DNA of 64,000 nt, taken from the NCBI RefSeq assembly GCF_001552275.1, contig NZ_BCQW01000010.1:50361-114360 (forward strand), written 5' to 3'. Positions within the stretch are counted from its first letter, which is position 1. Each line of letters starts with the position of its first letter. This stretch comes from Amphibacillus sediminis NBRC 103570. Lineage in GTDB: Bacteria > Bacillota > Bacilli > Bacillales > Amphibacillaceae. The position numbers and the translations under genes are program-made. This document shows, in pieces, positions 8,366 through 17,421 of the stretch. Under the pieces are notes generated by a model, which did no database searches, was not told the origin of the DNA, and worked only from the letters and a program-made list of their open reading frames with translations.

Positions 8366-9727
8366 ATGCAATGTAAGCTAAAAAGTCACAATGAAGTGAT
8401 ATCTCTAACAGTTAGTCGGCTTTTCCTCTACCACCAATGCAAGCTTGTGTTAGCTCAAGATTATGAAGGCTCCAAATACTTTCTTGTTTTTCATAAGGAT
8501 CAATTTATTCATGCACTCAAGTTAGACAAGCTTAAACCACATCATTTTCTTGATCGTGCTCGTCGAGCTGGTCTGTCTATCCCCGGCAATCAACCAGTTA
8601 TTCGTGCTTTACTTAACCAAAAAACCTTTAATCATTTATCAATTAATCAGCTAAAACATAAATTCAAGCTGCATCAAGGCAACCCCAATATTGATCAAGT
8701 GATTATCCAGTCTTATTTTGACCAAGTCCTTCCGACCAATGATATTGTTCATGCTTTTAAACAATGTTTTTTAGCCTATCGACGTAACGGCAATATGCAA
8801 AAAGCATATCAAGTACTACTTGCCTTAAAGGTTTATCAACCAGATAACTCCTTTGCCAAGGACATGCTTACTTCAGTTGACTTTCAACGCTACCACCACG
8901 ATTATACAGATCCAAACCAATTAAAATTCATTGACCCTTACTTTTATGAACAACAATGTTACCATCCTCTCAACATCGATCAACTTAGTCATTTTCTAAA
9001 AGAACAAAACCGACAAATTGATTTAGCTATCTTAGCAACCTATAGACTTACAACAACATTTTCATCAGATAGTTGGGAAATTTACCAATCCTTTCTTAAC
9101 TTATGTCCTTCCAACCAACAGCTAATTGCACTTGCTCAATTGTTAAAATTAAATCCTAGCTTATTACAACATGATATTTTTGCTAAGGCGATCTTAGCAA
9201 GGTCATCTGCCGATCAATATGTCAAAATTGTGACGAGAAGACAGTATCCTCATCCTATTGATAATGAAGCATTTGTTGAGGCGATTGCCCAAGCCTCCCC
9301 AACTACCAAACGCGCCTTATTAGCAAAACAGGAACGCCTGATAGCGATAACTAAATCCCTATCAGCTCACGATATTGAACAAATAATTAAGCCAATCCTT
9401 GCCTCGGCTCTGGAATCAGAATCAATGGATTCATTAATGGATTGGCTTGAGCCATTTGATCAGCAGTCCCTGTTAAAGCTTCACCATATCTTAGCAAAAA
9501 TAAAACAACTTAAAGACGATCCTGATCATCAATTAGAGCTGGCAGACCTGTACCTATCGTTTAATCAGCTAGAACCAGCGATAAACTGTCTTAAATGGGA
9601 GCTGGAGCTTAATCCTGCTAATGAAAAAGCTCTAAAACAGCTCATTACATTATTAAAGCAAGACAACAAAAACCACGAGGCAGATGCTTATCAAGAACAG
9701 TTAATTCAATTAACAAAATATCACTAG
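8366..9727 (+). CDS. Hypothetical protein, TPR-like helical repeats, polyphosphate gene neighbour
   Basis: 453 residues, no signal peptide or membrane segment. Not recognised as a named family. The composition is strongly alpha-helical, rich in His, Gln and Leu; residues 380-450 read like tetratricopeptide repeats (LELADLYLSFNQLEPAINCLKWELELNPANEKALKQL split over two units), and 125-170 (ILVHAFKQCFLAY...KAYQVLLALK) gives another TPR-like pair. Ribosome site AAGGAGG is 8 bases before the ATG. It runs in the same direction as ppx and ppk with a 75-base gap, so it may be a partner or scaffold for polyphosphate metabolism; that is inference from position only. Confidence 0.7.
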   Translation: MQCKLKSHNEVISLTVSRLFLYHQCKLVLAQDYEGSKYFLVFHKDQFIHALKLDKLKPHHFLDRARRAGLSIPGNQPVIRALLNQKTFNHLSINQLKHKFKLHQGNPNIDQVIIQSYFDQVLPTNDIVHAFKQCFLAYRRNGNMQKAYQVLLALKVYQPDNSFAKDMLTSVDFQRYHHDYTDPNQLKFIDPYFYEQQCYHPLNIDQLSHFLKEQNRQIDLAILATYRLTTTFSSDSWEIYQSFLNLCPSNQQLIALAQLLKLNPSLLQHDIFAKAILARSSADQYVKIVTRRQYPHPIDNEAFVEAIAQASPTTKRALLAKQERLIAITKSLSAHDIEQIIKPILASALESESMDSLMDWLEPFDQQSLLKLHHILAKIKQLKDDPDHQLELADLYLSFNQLEPAINCLKWELELNPANEKALKQLITLLKQDNKNHEADAYQEQLIQLTKYH

Positions 9728-9802
9728 TTAACAGAATCGCGATTGAGAACATTCAACGGTGGTATACTCTAACTACGATTCAAGATTAAGCAGGTGATAA
9801 GG

Positions 9803-11341
9803 ATGTCAAAGACTAATCAAGGTGAGCATGTTGCTATTATCGATATTGGTTCTAATACAATACGCCTTGTTATTTATCAAATAGGAAAAAGCAGACGTTT
9901 TTATGAGGTAGAAAACATCAAAACAGCGGCAAGGCTACGTAATCACTTAGATAAGCAGAGCTTCCTAACTGAACCAGGAATTGATATGCTCATGACTACG
10001 TTACAAGAATTTGCGGAGGTGCTTATTCCATATTCACTGAAGCACTTTGCATGTGTGGCAACAGCTACCATCCGTCAAGCAAAGAATCAACATGAATTAA
10101 TAAGCTTAATAAAAAAAGAGTTAAACTGGGATATGCGCATTCTTACCGAGGAAGAAGAGGCTTACTATGGTTATCTTGCTATCGCCAATTCTACCTCAAT
10201 TGATGAAGGCATCACTGTTGATATGGGGGGTGGAAGTACAGAGGTCACCTATTTTAAAAATCGGCAACTCATAGCTGCCCACAGCTTCTCTTTTGGTACA
10301 TTAACTTTAGCTTCATTATTAGATCAATCACCTGATCAAACTAAGAACTTACAGCTTATTCAAGAATTTATCAAACCCCATTTCGAGTCATTGCCTTGGC
10401 TTCGTGGTCGGCATATTCCTCTAATTGCTATTGGTGGTAGTGCTCGCAACTTAGCTCAATTAGATCAAAGCATTAAAGCCTATCCTATGGCTGGTTTACA
10501 TCAATACCAAATGGATAAATCTGATATTGAACATATTCTTACTTATTTAATGACGCTTCCCGCATCAAAGCTTACAAAGCTTGAAGGATTATCAAGTGAC
10601 CGATCCGATATTATTATTCCTGCGATCAAAACGTTTTTAATATTATTTCAAACCTGTGCGGCAAATCGTTTTATTTTAAGCCAGAAGGGGTTAAGGGAAG
10701 GCATCACTTATCAATGGCTTTTAAAGGATCAGCCCAATCACCTTCTCCCTAGTGTCGTTGAAAAAAGTATCGAAGAGCTTGTTCATGATTTTGATCTGTC
10801 CATTAACCAAATTGAACATATTCATGTTTTAACGAAAAAATGGTTTGATTGGCTTGTAAAGAAGGAGTTAACCCCATTAGAGCAGGCAGATTGGTTACTA
10901 CTCAAGCGCGCTGCCTATATCTTTAATCTTGGCAAATATATTGATAGGGAATCGAGCGCCCAGCATAGCTTTTATCTAATAACAAACCGCACGATAGATG
11001 GGTTAACGCATCTAGAACGCTTAAAGATTGCTTTAATTGCTTCATTTAAAAATAAAACATTATTTAGACAGTTTAGCAGGCCTTATCAAAATTGGTTAAC
11101 AGCACACGAACGAAAAAAACTCAGATTCCTTGGAGCGCTACTCCATTTTACGTACTGCTTAGATGCAACAAAACGTCAAGTCATCACTGATTTTAAGCTA
11201 GCTGATCAAGGGTCAGTCATTCAAATGACTCTCTATTGTCGAAAGAATTTTAATGCTGAAGTGTATAATTGCGAAAAACAGAAGAAGCATATAGAACGAG
11301 AACTCAATAAAGAGCTGATCTTAAATTTCCAGCCTATATAG
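9803..11341 (+). CDS. ppx: Exopolyphosphatase / guanosine pentaphosphatase (Ppx/GppA family)
   Basis: 512 residues from the ATG at 9803, chosen because AGGTGAT lies five bases before it; an in-frame GTG at 9794 overlaps that site. The ASKHA-fold motifs are present: AIIDIGSNTIRLVIY at the N-terminus (phosphate 1), ATATIRQA, EEEEAYYGY (catalytic Glu) and VDMGGGSTEVTYF (phosphate 2) near 140. The C-terminal half is an HD-like helical domain seen in long Ppx proteins. The enzyme releases phosphate from the end of polyphosphate and may also act on pppGpp. It is encoded just before polyphosphate kinase, so synthesis and breakdown are paired. Confidence 0.92.
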   Translation: MSKTNQGEHVAIIDIGSNTIRLVIYQIGKSRRFYEVENIKTAARLRNHLDKQSFLTEPGIDMLMTTLQEFAEVLIPYSLKHFACVATATIRQAKNQHELISLIKKELNWDMRILTEEEEAYYGYLAIANSTSIDEGITVDMGGGSTEVTYFKNRQLIAAHSFSFGTLTLASLLDQSPDQTKNLQLIQEFIKPHFESLPWLRGRHIPLIAIGGSARNLAQLDQSIKAYPMAGLHQYQMDKSDIEHILTYLMTLPASKLTKLEGLSSDRSDIIIPAIKTFLILFQTCAANRFILSQKGLREGITYQWLLKDQPNHLLPSVVEKSIEELVHDFDLSINQIEHIHVLTKKWFDWLVKKELTPLEQADWLLLKRAAYIFNLGKYIDRESSAQHSFYLITNRTIDGLTHLERLKIALIASFKNKTLFRQFSRPYQNWLTAHERKKLRFLGALLHFTYCLDATKRQVITDFKLADQGSVIQMTLYCRKNFNAEVYNCEKQKKHIERELNKELILNFQPI

Positions 11342-11461
11342 CGTGAGTAGCGCAAAAACTAGCCAACAAAGAGATGCGACGCTTATCATTTGATACGTTT
11401 TTGAACTACCTATACAGCATGATTAGTCAGAAATACAATTTTTACACAAAGGGGAGATAGT

Positions 11462-13603
11462 GTGAAGCACGGTTCTGATCCTAATCAAAAACTAGAATTA
11501 CCATCCTATTTTTATAATCGGGAAGTAAGCTGGCTTCGGTTTAATCAGAGAGTGCTCGAGGAAGCATTAGATTCAAGCAACCCTCTTTTAGAACGGTTAC
11601 GATTTATTTCAATTTTCTGTTCGAATTTAGATGAATTCTTTATGGTTCGTGTGGCTAGATTAAAACAGCTGATTCAAGCTGGTGTAAACCAAACGAAAGA
11701 TCTTACTGGTTTAACACCAAGTGAACAGCTTAGTGTTATCAATGAGGAAGTACGTCGCCTCATTAAGATCAAACAAAATGTGTATCGGACGATTGATAAA
11801 GAGTTACGCTCCCATCATATCAAAATTCAAACAATAGAACAGCTAACGGTAAAGCAAAAAAGCTGGCTTGCTGACTATTTCAATAGGTTTATCCTTCCTG
11901 TCTTGACACCCGTGGAGTTAGAAGGCTATCAGACTTTCCCATTATTCAAGAACGGCTCACTGAATATATTGGTGACATTAATGTCTAAAAAACAGTCAAA
12001 ATATACCGAAACAGCTATCGTGCAAATCCCTGCTTTCCTTAATCGCTTTATCCAAATTAGTCATGCGCATTGTTTTATTCTCTTAGAAGAGGTCATCACT
12101 TATTTTATGGATTGCTTATTTATTGGTTATTCGATTAAATCAACGATTCTGTTTAGAATCACTCGAGATGCCAGCATAAATCTTGATCAAAGTACAGACT
12201 CTGAACTGTTGATCAAGCTAGAAAAAGAGCTAAAAAGAAGGCAGTGGGGTAAGGCTGTTCGTTTAGAGGTGGTTGATCACAGTGATGTTGAGGAGCAGAA
12301 TGCTCTAGATAGGCTTAAAGATATGCTTGAACTTGATGATGCTGATCTTTTTTTTGAAAAAGGACCGCTTGACCTTTCATGCCTGAACAGTCTTTATCAA
12401 TTATTGGAAGCTGATTTTGACTCATTAAGTTATCAAGCCCTATTACCTCAACCTAGCCCTGAAATAAACTTTAATCAAAATTTATTTGATCAAATTAGGC
12501 AGCGTGATATTCTATTGCACCATCCATATGAATCATTTAGCGTAGTCACGGATTGGCTGCGGATAGCTGCACATGATCCAAAGGTACTTGCAATCAAGCA
12601 AACCCTTTATCGAGTTAGCGATCAGTCTCCTATTATAGATCACCTGAGGATAGCCGCTCAAAATGGCAAAGACGTTACAGTCTTAGTAGAATTAAAAGCA
12701 CGGTTTGATGAAGGAAATAACCTACATTGGGCTAAGGTGTTGAGCAAGGCAGGCTGTCGGGTTATTTACGGACATAACGATATGAAAACACATAGCAAAG
12801 TCATGCTTTTTATAAGAAAGGAAAACCAAAACATTCAACGTTATGTCCATCTCAGTACTGGTAATTATAATGATCATACAGCAAAGCTTTATACAGATAT
12901 CTCTTTGCTATCAGCCCAAAAGAAGCTAGTTGAAGATGTTTCTCTTTTCTTTGATTTCTTAACTGGTCATGTAGAGCACCCTACCTATCATCATTTGACA
13001 ATGTCACCCCATTCAATCCGATTACGACTTATCACATTAATTGAGCAAGAAATAAAATTTCATCAAGAACAAGGTAACGGGCACATTATAGCCAAAATAA
13101 ACGGTTTAACTGATAAGCCATTAATTGAAAAACTCTATCAAGCTTCACAGGCTGGTGTTAAAATAGATTTAATCGTAAGAGGTATTTGCTGTTTAAAGCC
13201 TAAAGTACCAGGTCTTAGCAAGAATATCAGGGTCCGAAGTATTGTTGGTCGGTTTTTAGAGCATAGTCGGATTTATTATTTCCACCACGGTGGTGTCCCG
13301 CTTTACTATTTATCCTCAGCTGACATGATGACAAGAAATATGACTAAACGAATTGAGTTATTATTTCCTGTGCTTGAGCAACAGCACCAAAAAAGGATTC
13401 AAACCATTTTAGATTTACTGTTACTGGATAATACTAAAGCACGGGAGCTTGACGCTGAGGGGAACTATCATTACGTGCGGCAGGGTTCTAATCCGACCAC
13501 CATTAATAGCCAGCTTGAGCTTTTTCATCTAGCTTATCAAGGCGAGTCGGTTCATGAAAAACCCGCACCTATTCCATCCGCTGGCCAGCAAATCATTCAC
13601 TAA
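11462..13603 (+). CDS. ppk: Polyphosphate kinase 1
   Basis: 713 residues, normal PPK1 length, starting at GTG with GGGGAG five bases upstream. The N-terminal YFYNREVSWLRFNQRVLEEA and FFMVRVARLK blocks are typical. The two phospholipase-D-like catalytic domains contain THSKVMLF (phospho-accepting histidine) and HLSTGNYNDHTAKLYTDISL, then RFLEHSRIYYFHHGG with the second conserved histidine. PPK1 makes long-chain polyphosphate reversibly from ATP and is usually membrane-associated. It is the last gene of the rightward polyphosphate set; terminators follow at 13608-13710. The 120-base gap from ppx holds no obvious terminator. Confidence 0.96.
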   Translation: MKHGSDPNQKLELPSYFYNREVSWLRFNQRVLEEALDSSNPLLERLRFISIFCSNLDEFFMVRVARLKQLIQAGVNQTKDLTGLTPSEQLSVINEEVRRLIKIKQNVYRTIDKELRSHHIKIQTIEQLTVKQKSWLADYFNRFILPVLTPVELEGYQTFPLFKNGSLNILVTLMSKKQSKYTETAIVQIPAFLNRFIQISHAHCFILLEEVITYFMDCLFIGYSIKSTILFRITRDASINLDQSTDSELLIKLEKELKRRQWGKAVRLEVVDHSDVEEQNALDRLKDMLELDDADLFFEKGPLDLSCLNSLYQLLEADFDSLSYQALLPQPSPEINFNQNLFDQIRQRDILLHHPYESFSVVTDWLRIAAHDPKVLAIKQTLYRVSDQSPIIDHLRIAAQNGKDVTVLVELKARFDEGNNLHWAKVLSKAGCRVIYGHNDMKTHSKVMLFIRKENQNIQRYVHLSTGNYNDHTAKLYTDISLLSAQKKLVEDVSLFFDFLTGHVEHPTYHHLTMSPHSIRLRLITLIEQEIKFHQEQGNGHIIAKINGLTDKPLIEKLYQASQAGVKIDLIVRGICCLKPKVPGLSKNIRVRSIVGRFLEHSRIYYFHHGGVPLYYLSSADMMTRNMTKRIELLFPVLEQQHQKRIQTILDLLLLDNTKARELDAEGNYHYVRQGSNPTTINSQLELFHLAYQGESVHEKPAPIPSAGQQIIH

Positions 13604-13607
13604 AAAG

Positions 13608-13644
13608 GTCAAGGCTACCGAGTTTATTCGGTAGCCCTCTTGAC
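13608..13644 (-). terminator. Hairpin between ppk and pdaA
   Basis: GTCAAG...CTTGAC encloses GGCTACCGA/TCGGTAGCC. In the leftward direction the stem is followed by CTTTTTAG, so it best serves transcripts coming from pdaA; it may also slow rightward transcripts from ppk. Confidence 0.7.
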
Positions 13645-13673
13645 GTTGTGAAAAAAGACATAGATCAACAATT

Positions 13674-13710
13674 AATAACTGCTCCTAACTAACGCTAGGG
13701 AGCAGTTATT
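13674..13710. terminator. Bidirectional terminator between convergent ppk and pdaA
   Basis: A 12-bp stem, AATAACTGCTCC/GGAGCAGTTATT, with a TTGATTT tail on the right, ending five bases before the pdaA stop codon. It lies between converging genes. Confidence 0.8.
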
Positions 13711-13715
13711 TTGAT

Positions 13716-14498
13716 TTAAAAACCATAAAGCGGTACTGGTGTCATCTCTTTAAGCACAAGATCATCCAATGATTTAAAGGTATAACCTTGTTCACGAACA
13801 CCTTTAATCAAATGGGATAAGGCCTCTGCATTATCCTCTGAAACGGTATGCAATAGAATAATGGCACCAGGATGAAGTTGATTCATAACTTGCTGGTATG
13901 CCGATTCCCAACCTTTTTTCTGATTACTATGCCAATCAACAAACGCTAATGACCAAAAAACATGAATATAGCCGAGCTCATTAGCCCATTTTATCGTTTC
14001 TTCATTAAATGTGCCTTTAGGTGGTCTTAGGTAATGCAATTTATTAATTCCGGTTAATTGCTCTACTGCACGGTCTAAGTCGGCTAGTTCCTGAGCAAAT
14101 TCAGCTTTCGATATTTGAGTAAAGTCAGGATGATGATTGGAATGGTTGCCAATTATATGCCCATCCTTCGCCATTCGCTTGATTAATTCTGGCTCACTTC
14201 GCACATAGTGACCTGTGACGAAAAATGTTGCGGGTACTTTTTCAGCTTCTAATAAATCCAGTATCCCCTCAGTATAACCAGCTTCATATCCATTATCAAA
14301 GGTTAAATAGATATTTTTTGCGCCAGAATGATCTAAATAATATCCACCGTATTCCTCTAATATTTGTCCATATTTCCCTACTTCAGGCGGTTGGTTCGCT
14401 TGGCCCTTCTTGTAGCCCCACCCATAAGCATGACTTATTTGCGGAACCGCTAAATTGATTAGCATGATGAAAAGAGTTAGTTTAACCCATTTTCGCAT
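13716..14498 (-). CDS. pdaA: Polysaccharide deacetylase, PdaA-like (muramic delta-lactam pathway)
   Basis: 260 residues from the ATG at 14498, preferred because AGGTGA is correctly spaced; an upstream in-frame ATG at 14525 has none. A Sec signal peptide (KWVKLTLFIMLINLAVPQISHA) directs export. The NodB domain shows NIYLTFDNGYEAG (where the second Asp is replaced by Asn, as in PdaA), GNHSNHHPDF with the metal histidines, and LRPPKGTFNE. In B. subtilis PdaA removes acetyl groups from muramic acid for spore-cortex delta-lactam. The neighbours (yfjT, yfkC, yfkD) repeat the B. subtilis order, supporting the assignment over a chitin or xylan deacetylase. Confidence 0.9.
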   Translation of the reverse strand: MRKWVKLTLFIMLINLAVPQISHAYGWGYKKGQANQPPEVGKYGQILEEYGGYYLDHSGAKNIYLTFDNGYEAGYTEGILDLLEAEKVPATFFVTGHYVRSEPELIKRMAKDGHIIGNHSNHHPDFTQISKAEFAQELADLDRAVEQLTGINKLHYLRPPKGTFNEETIKWANELGYIHVFWSLAFVDWHSNQKKGWESAYQQVMNQLHPGAIILLHTVSEDNAEALSHLIKGVREQGYTFKSLDDLVLKEMTPVPLYGF

Positions 14499-14668
14499 GA
14501 TTTCACCTACTTTTTTTCTTAGCATGCGAAAAATAGGTGTTTTTATACCGATTTTAATCTCAGTTTAGATTAAGAAATGCATGACTCCCCTCTTGCACAA
14601 CGACAAGCCTGTTCTCTTTCTTCGTTACAATGATCATGTATAATTACACGGTAGCGACTGTCTGATCC

Positions 14669-14821
14669 TTAACCCAACTTTTTTTCCATCTGTTCAATGA
14701 TTTCAATAAGTTGATCAACATCTTCTAATGATGTTGTCTCTGGATTAAGGGAATCTAATTGGTCTAAAAATGCCTGTAGCTGATTTTTTAATTGATCGAG
14801 TTTATCTTGTTGAATCATCAT
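14669..14821 (-). CDS. yfjT: SE1561/YfjT-type small protein
   Basis: A 50-residue ORF beginning MMIQQDKLDQLKNQLQAFLD and ending with EIIEQMEKKLG. It is all helix, with the LNPETTSLEDVDQLIEIIE block that I recognise from the SE1561 family of staphylococci and bacilli. AAGGAG precedes the two tandem ATG codons; either could start translation. It lies between pdaA and yfkC, as yfjT does in B. subtilis. Function is unknown; a short coiled-coil is likely. Confidence 0.75.
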   Translation of the reverse strand: MMIQQDKLDQLKNQLQAFLDQLDSLNPETTSLEDVDQLIEIIEQMEKKLG

Positions 14822-14927
14822 TTATTCTCCTTTATCTAGCATCTTCTCTATGTTACTGAAAATGGATGTGCCTGTCCAATCATGATCGTGTTATAATAAT
14901 GTATAATTTTCTAATAGGGGGACAAGT

Positions 14928-15791
14928 ATGAATTTTTCTTGGCAACGTTTTTGGGATATTGTGGCAATCGTTTTCGAAAATAATTTCACCAAAATTATTG
15001 TTGGTGGATTATTGATAATGACGCTGGTACTTTTTTTGCAACGCGTCGTCAAAACCATTCTGTCACGCACCAGTATCATTGACGGTAAAAAATCTGATAC
15101 AGCCATCTCTTTAATTAACTCGATCATTAAATACCTAGGTTCGATTGGTTTTATCTTTTATATATTAGCCGTGTTCGGATTAAATATTGCTAGTATGTTA
15201 GCAGGTGCTGGTGTACTAGGGATTATTATTGGATTCGGAGCCCAAAGTCTTGTTCAGGATCTACTTGCGGGTCTGTTTATTGTTTATGAAAAACAACTCC
15301 AAAAAGGGGATTGGATTACCATTAACGGGACGCATTCTGGTACCGTCGAAGAGGTAGGCTTTCGAGTTCTAAAGCTTCGTGATTGGTCTGGAACGATTAT
15401 TAATATAAACAATGGTCAAGTCCAAACCATTGAAAATTTTAATATGGATAAAATGCGGGTAATTGAAACAATTACCACTAGTTTTAGTGAAGATCCTAAA
15501 CAGGTCATAAAGGTATTGGAGGAAGCATGTGTTGAATTAAATGATCGGCTAGGCACCTATCTAAAGAAAGATCCATTTGGAAATCCAGTTGAACCTTTTA
15601 GCTATGTAGGAATGGGATCTTTAAACGAGCAATTTCGAGGCTATAGCTACATAATTACAGGATTATGCGAGGATCTCACCTTCTTCCAAACAGCACGATC
15701 TGCCCGTGAAATTATTGCACAGCACCTTTATAACCATCAAATTAAAATGCCTGAACAGCATGTTTTCATGCGGCAACAATCAGATATGTAA
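14928..15791 (+). CDS. yfkC: MscS-family mechanosensitive channel-like protein (YfkC)
   Basis: 287 residues with an N-terminal transmembrane segment (residues 20-37) followed by two more, and the pore-helix/beta-domain signature VLGIIIGFGAQSLVQDLLAGLFIVYEKQ split around 105-130. The cytoplasmic part has GDWITINGTHSGTVEEVGFRVLKLR, the classical MscS beta-barrel. It acts as a membrane tension-gated channel releasing solutes on osmotic downshock; YfkC paralogues may conduct little. Ribosome site GGGGG is seven bases before the ATG. The position before yfkD matches B. subtilis. Confidence 0.9.
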   Translation: MNFSWQRFWDIVAIVFENNFTKIIVGGLLIMTLVLFLQRVVKTILSRTSIIDGKKSDTAISLINSIIKYLGSIGFIFYILAVFGLNIASMLAGAGVLGIIIGFGAQSLVQDLLAGLFIVYEKQLQKGDWITINGTHSGTVEEVGFRVLKLRDWSGTIININNGQVQTIENFNMDKMRVIETITTSFSEDPKQVIKVLEEACVELNDRLGTYLKKDPFGNPVEPFSYVGMGSLNEQFRGYSYIITGLCEDLTFFQTARSAREIIAQHLYNHQIKMPEQHVFMRQQSDM

Positions 15792-15796
15792 ACACG

Positions 15797-15842
15797 TAAA
15801 AAGGTGTTACCAGAGCGAGCATTGCTTGGTGACACCTTTTTT
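15797..15842. terminator. Bidirectional terminator between yfkC and yfkD
   Basis: AAAAAGGTGT...ACACCTTTTTT encloses ACCA/TGGT. A-run left and T-run right make it usable from both converging genes. Confidence 0.88.
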
Positions 15843-15856
15843 GTTAACCCTATGAA

Positions 15857-16618
15857 CTATTTTAAGTTAAATGCTAAATAATCTTTAATCGGCAGCCATG
15901 CTGTGATCTCACTTTCGACAACATTTTTTATCGTCATTTTCGCTTTACGTCCGGTTAAACTAAGATAAACCTCGCCATATGTCACTTTGCCCTTTTCTTT
16001 AATAGCTCCTGCATATGCTTCTAATGTATCGGCAACACCTTGATTTGCCATTGGAATTGTTTTCTCAGTGCTTGCACCATAGCCAGCTTGATAATCAACA
16101 GGTAGATCAAAACGAGCACGAACGCTTTCTAATACCATCATTTGAACCTGATCAGCACGTTCCACCTTTGTTTGCAAACCACCATTAACATAGCTATCCT
16201 CTAATTGATAATATTCTGGAGATTGGTCAGGCAGGTGATTGGTATTGACTTTTTGATAGGCCCAATTAATCGATGTTTCTTCGTCTTGATAATGAAGCGG
16301 CCACCTGCCTAAGTAAATATCACTCGAATAACCAAAAGCAAACCGAGAATGTTTAATATTCGTTGCGTTTAATTGTTCAATTAAATAAGGATTCGTGATC
16401 TGAACATCACTCGATTTGAGTAACTTGCTGGTAAATGAATTGGCCTCAGTCTCTTTTAATGGCTGTACTTCTAGAGCCAATGTATTCTCTTGCTCAATAG
16501 ACTGCACATGTGACGGTAAAGGGTCAGACAATAACCATAATTCATTTTCCTCTGCCAAGCCTTGATCTAAAGATACGAAAAAAAAGAATAACACAATAGG
16601 AAGCATTTTTTTCATCAT
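15857..16618 (-). CDS. yfkD: YfkD-like exported protein
   Basis: 253 residues with a Sec signal peptide (MMKKMLPIVLFFFFVSLDQGLAEE) and no further membrane segment. The body contains KHSRFAFGYSSDIYLGRWPLHY and a conserved-looking C-terminal block ending in ITAWLPIKDYLAFNLK; I recognise the YfkD family chiefly from this pattern and its place beside yfkC. Function is not known. It is followed by the shared terminator at 15797-15842. Confidence 0.75.
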   Translation of the reverse strand: MMKKMLPIVLFFFFVSLDQGLAEENELWLLSDPLPSHVQSIEQENTLALEVQPLKETEANSFTSKLLKSSDVQITNPYLIEQLNATNIKHSRFAFGYSSDIYLGRWPLHYQDEETSINWAYQKVNTNHLPDQSPEYYQLEDSYVNGGLQTKVERADQVQMMVLESVRARFDLPVDYQAGYGASTEKTIPMANQGVADTLEAYAGAIKEKGKVTYGEVYLSLTGRKAKMTIKNVVESEITAWLPIKDYLAFNLK

Positions 16619-16782
16619 AGCCTTGCCCCTTCTCAGCTTTTTTAGTTCTTAACTATGTTCGCTTAGTCAAAGTGATAGAACCATTTACCTTATCATTAGC
16701 ATTTATAGGATTTCTATGTAAAAAAATTTGTTTTTAACAAGGAGGCCTGTCGATTTTACTTTTAGTTTAATGTTCTCCTAAT

Positions 16783-16836
16783 ACTAAGATTAGTGGGTAA
16801 GGCCACCTACGGATGACTTTGCCCACTAATCTTAGT
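16783..16836 (-). terminator. Long inverted repeat after the OsmC-like gene
   Basis: ACTAAGATTAGTGGG...CCCACTAATCTTAGT forms a perfect 15-bp stem with a 24-base loop, 58 bases beyond the OsmC-like stop codon. It lacks a clear U-tract on either strand, so it is terminator-like or a stable 3' RNA end. Nothing else is visible in 16619-16894. Confidence 0.5.
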
Positions 16837-16894
16837 TTGCTTAATCTTTAAGTAAAGCGTTCACCTTTCCTTGATTGCTGAGAGTTTAGTTTTT

Positions 16895-17281
16895 TTAGTT
16901 AAGAGACACAAGTTCAAGTGTTTCAACGATATCAATGCTGTTCTCTACCGAACGAATAATGGCACACTGTGCACGTGCTTTCTCTAAAATACGATAAAGC
17001 TTATCAATATTAAGATTGCGACCTTTTACAACAAAATGTAACTTAATACGGGTAATTTTGCCGTCTTTCTTATCTTTTGTGACTTCACTTCGAATAAAGA
17101 AATCATCAACATGGGTATGATGTAATTCTAACAAGTCAGTAAACTCCTGTGCACTGGAACCAGCAATAGCTGAGACAAGTAAATGTTCTGGCTTGAATCC
17201 GTGGTAAAGATCTTCTGAGACATCAAGAATACCATAAGCTAGTTCTACCCTAATACCCTCTTCTTTAAATTTAAATAACAT
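16895..17281 (-). CDS. OsmC-family protein
   Basis: 128 residues from the ATG at 17281, chosen because AAAGGAG is eight bases before it; the longer reading frame to 17311 has no ribosome site. The OsmC fold is suggested by FKPEHLLVSAIAGSSAQEFTDLLE, the family's central helix, and by the strand-rich KITRIKLHFVVKGRNL. Cys at CAIIRSVENSI is the usual C-terminal peroxidatic cysteine position, but the first catalytic cysteine in the central helix is replaced (SSAQEF). Classical OsmC/Ohr peroxidases need two cysteines, so peroxidase activity is doubtful. Monocistronic. Confidence 0.8.
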   Translation of the reverse strand: MLFKFKEEGIRVELAYGILDVSEDLYHGFKPEHLLVSAIAGSSAQEFTDLLELHHTHVDDFFIRSEVTKDKKDGKITRIKLHFVVKGRNLNIDKLYRILEKARAQCAIIRSVENSIDIVETLELVSLN

Positions 17282-17421
17282 AAGATCGACTCCTTTTTTA
17301 CGTTTATTCATTTTGCCCGATTAATCCAGCTCAAGCTTTATTTAAAAAATAATTGTAATTTTGCTAAAAAAGATATAAAGTTAGATTGTTATGCTCAGAA
17401 ACTTTGAGAGGTAAGATAAAT

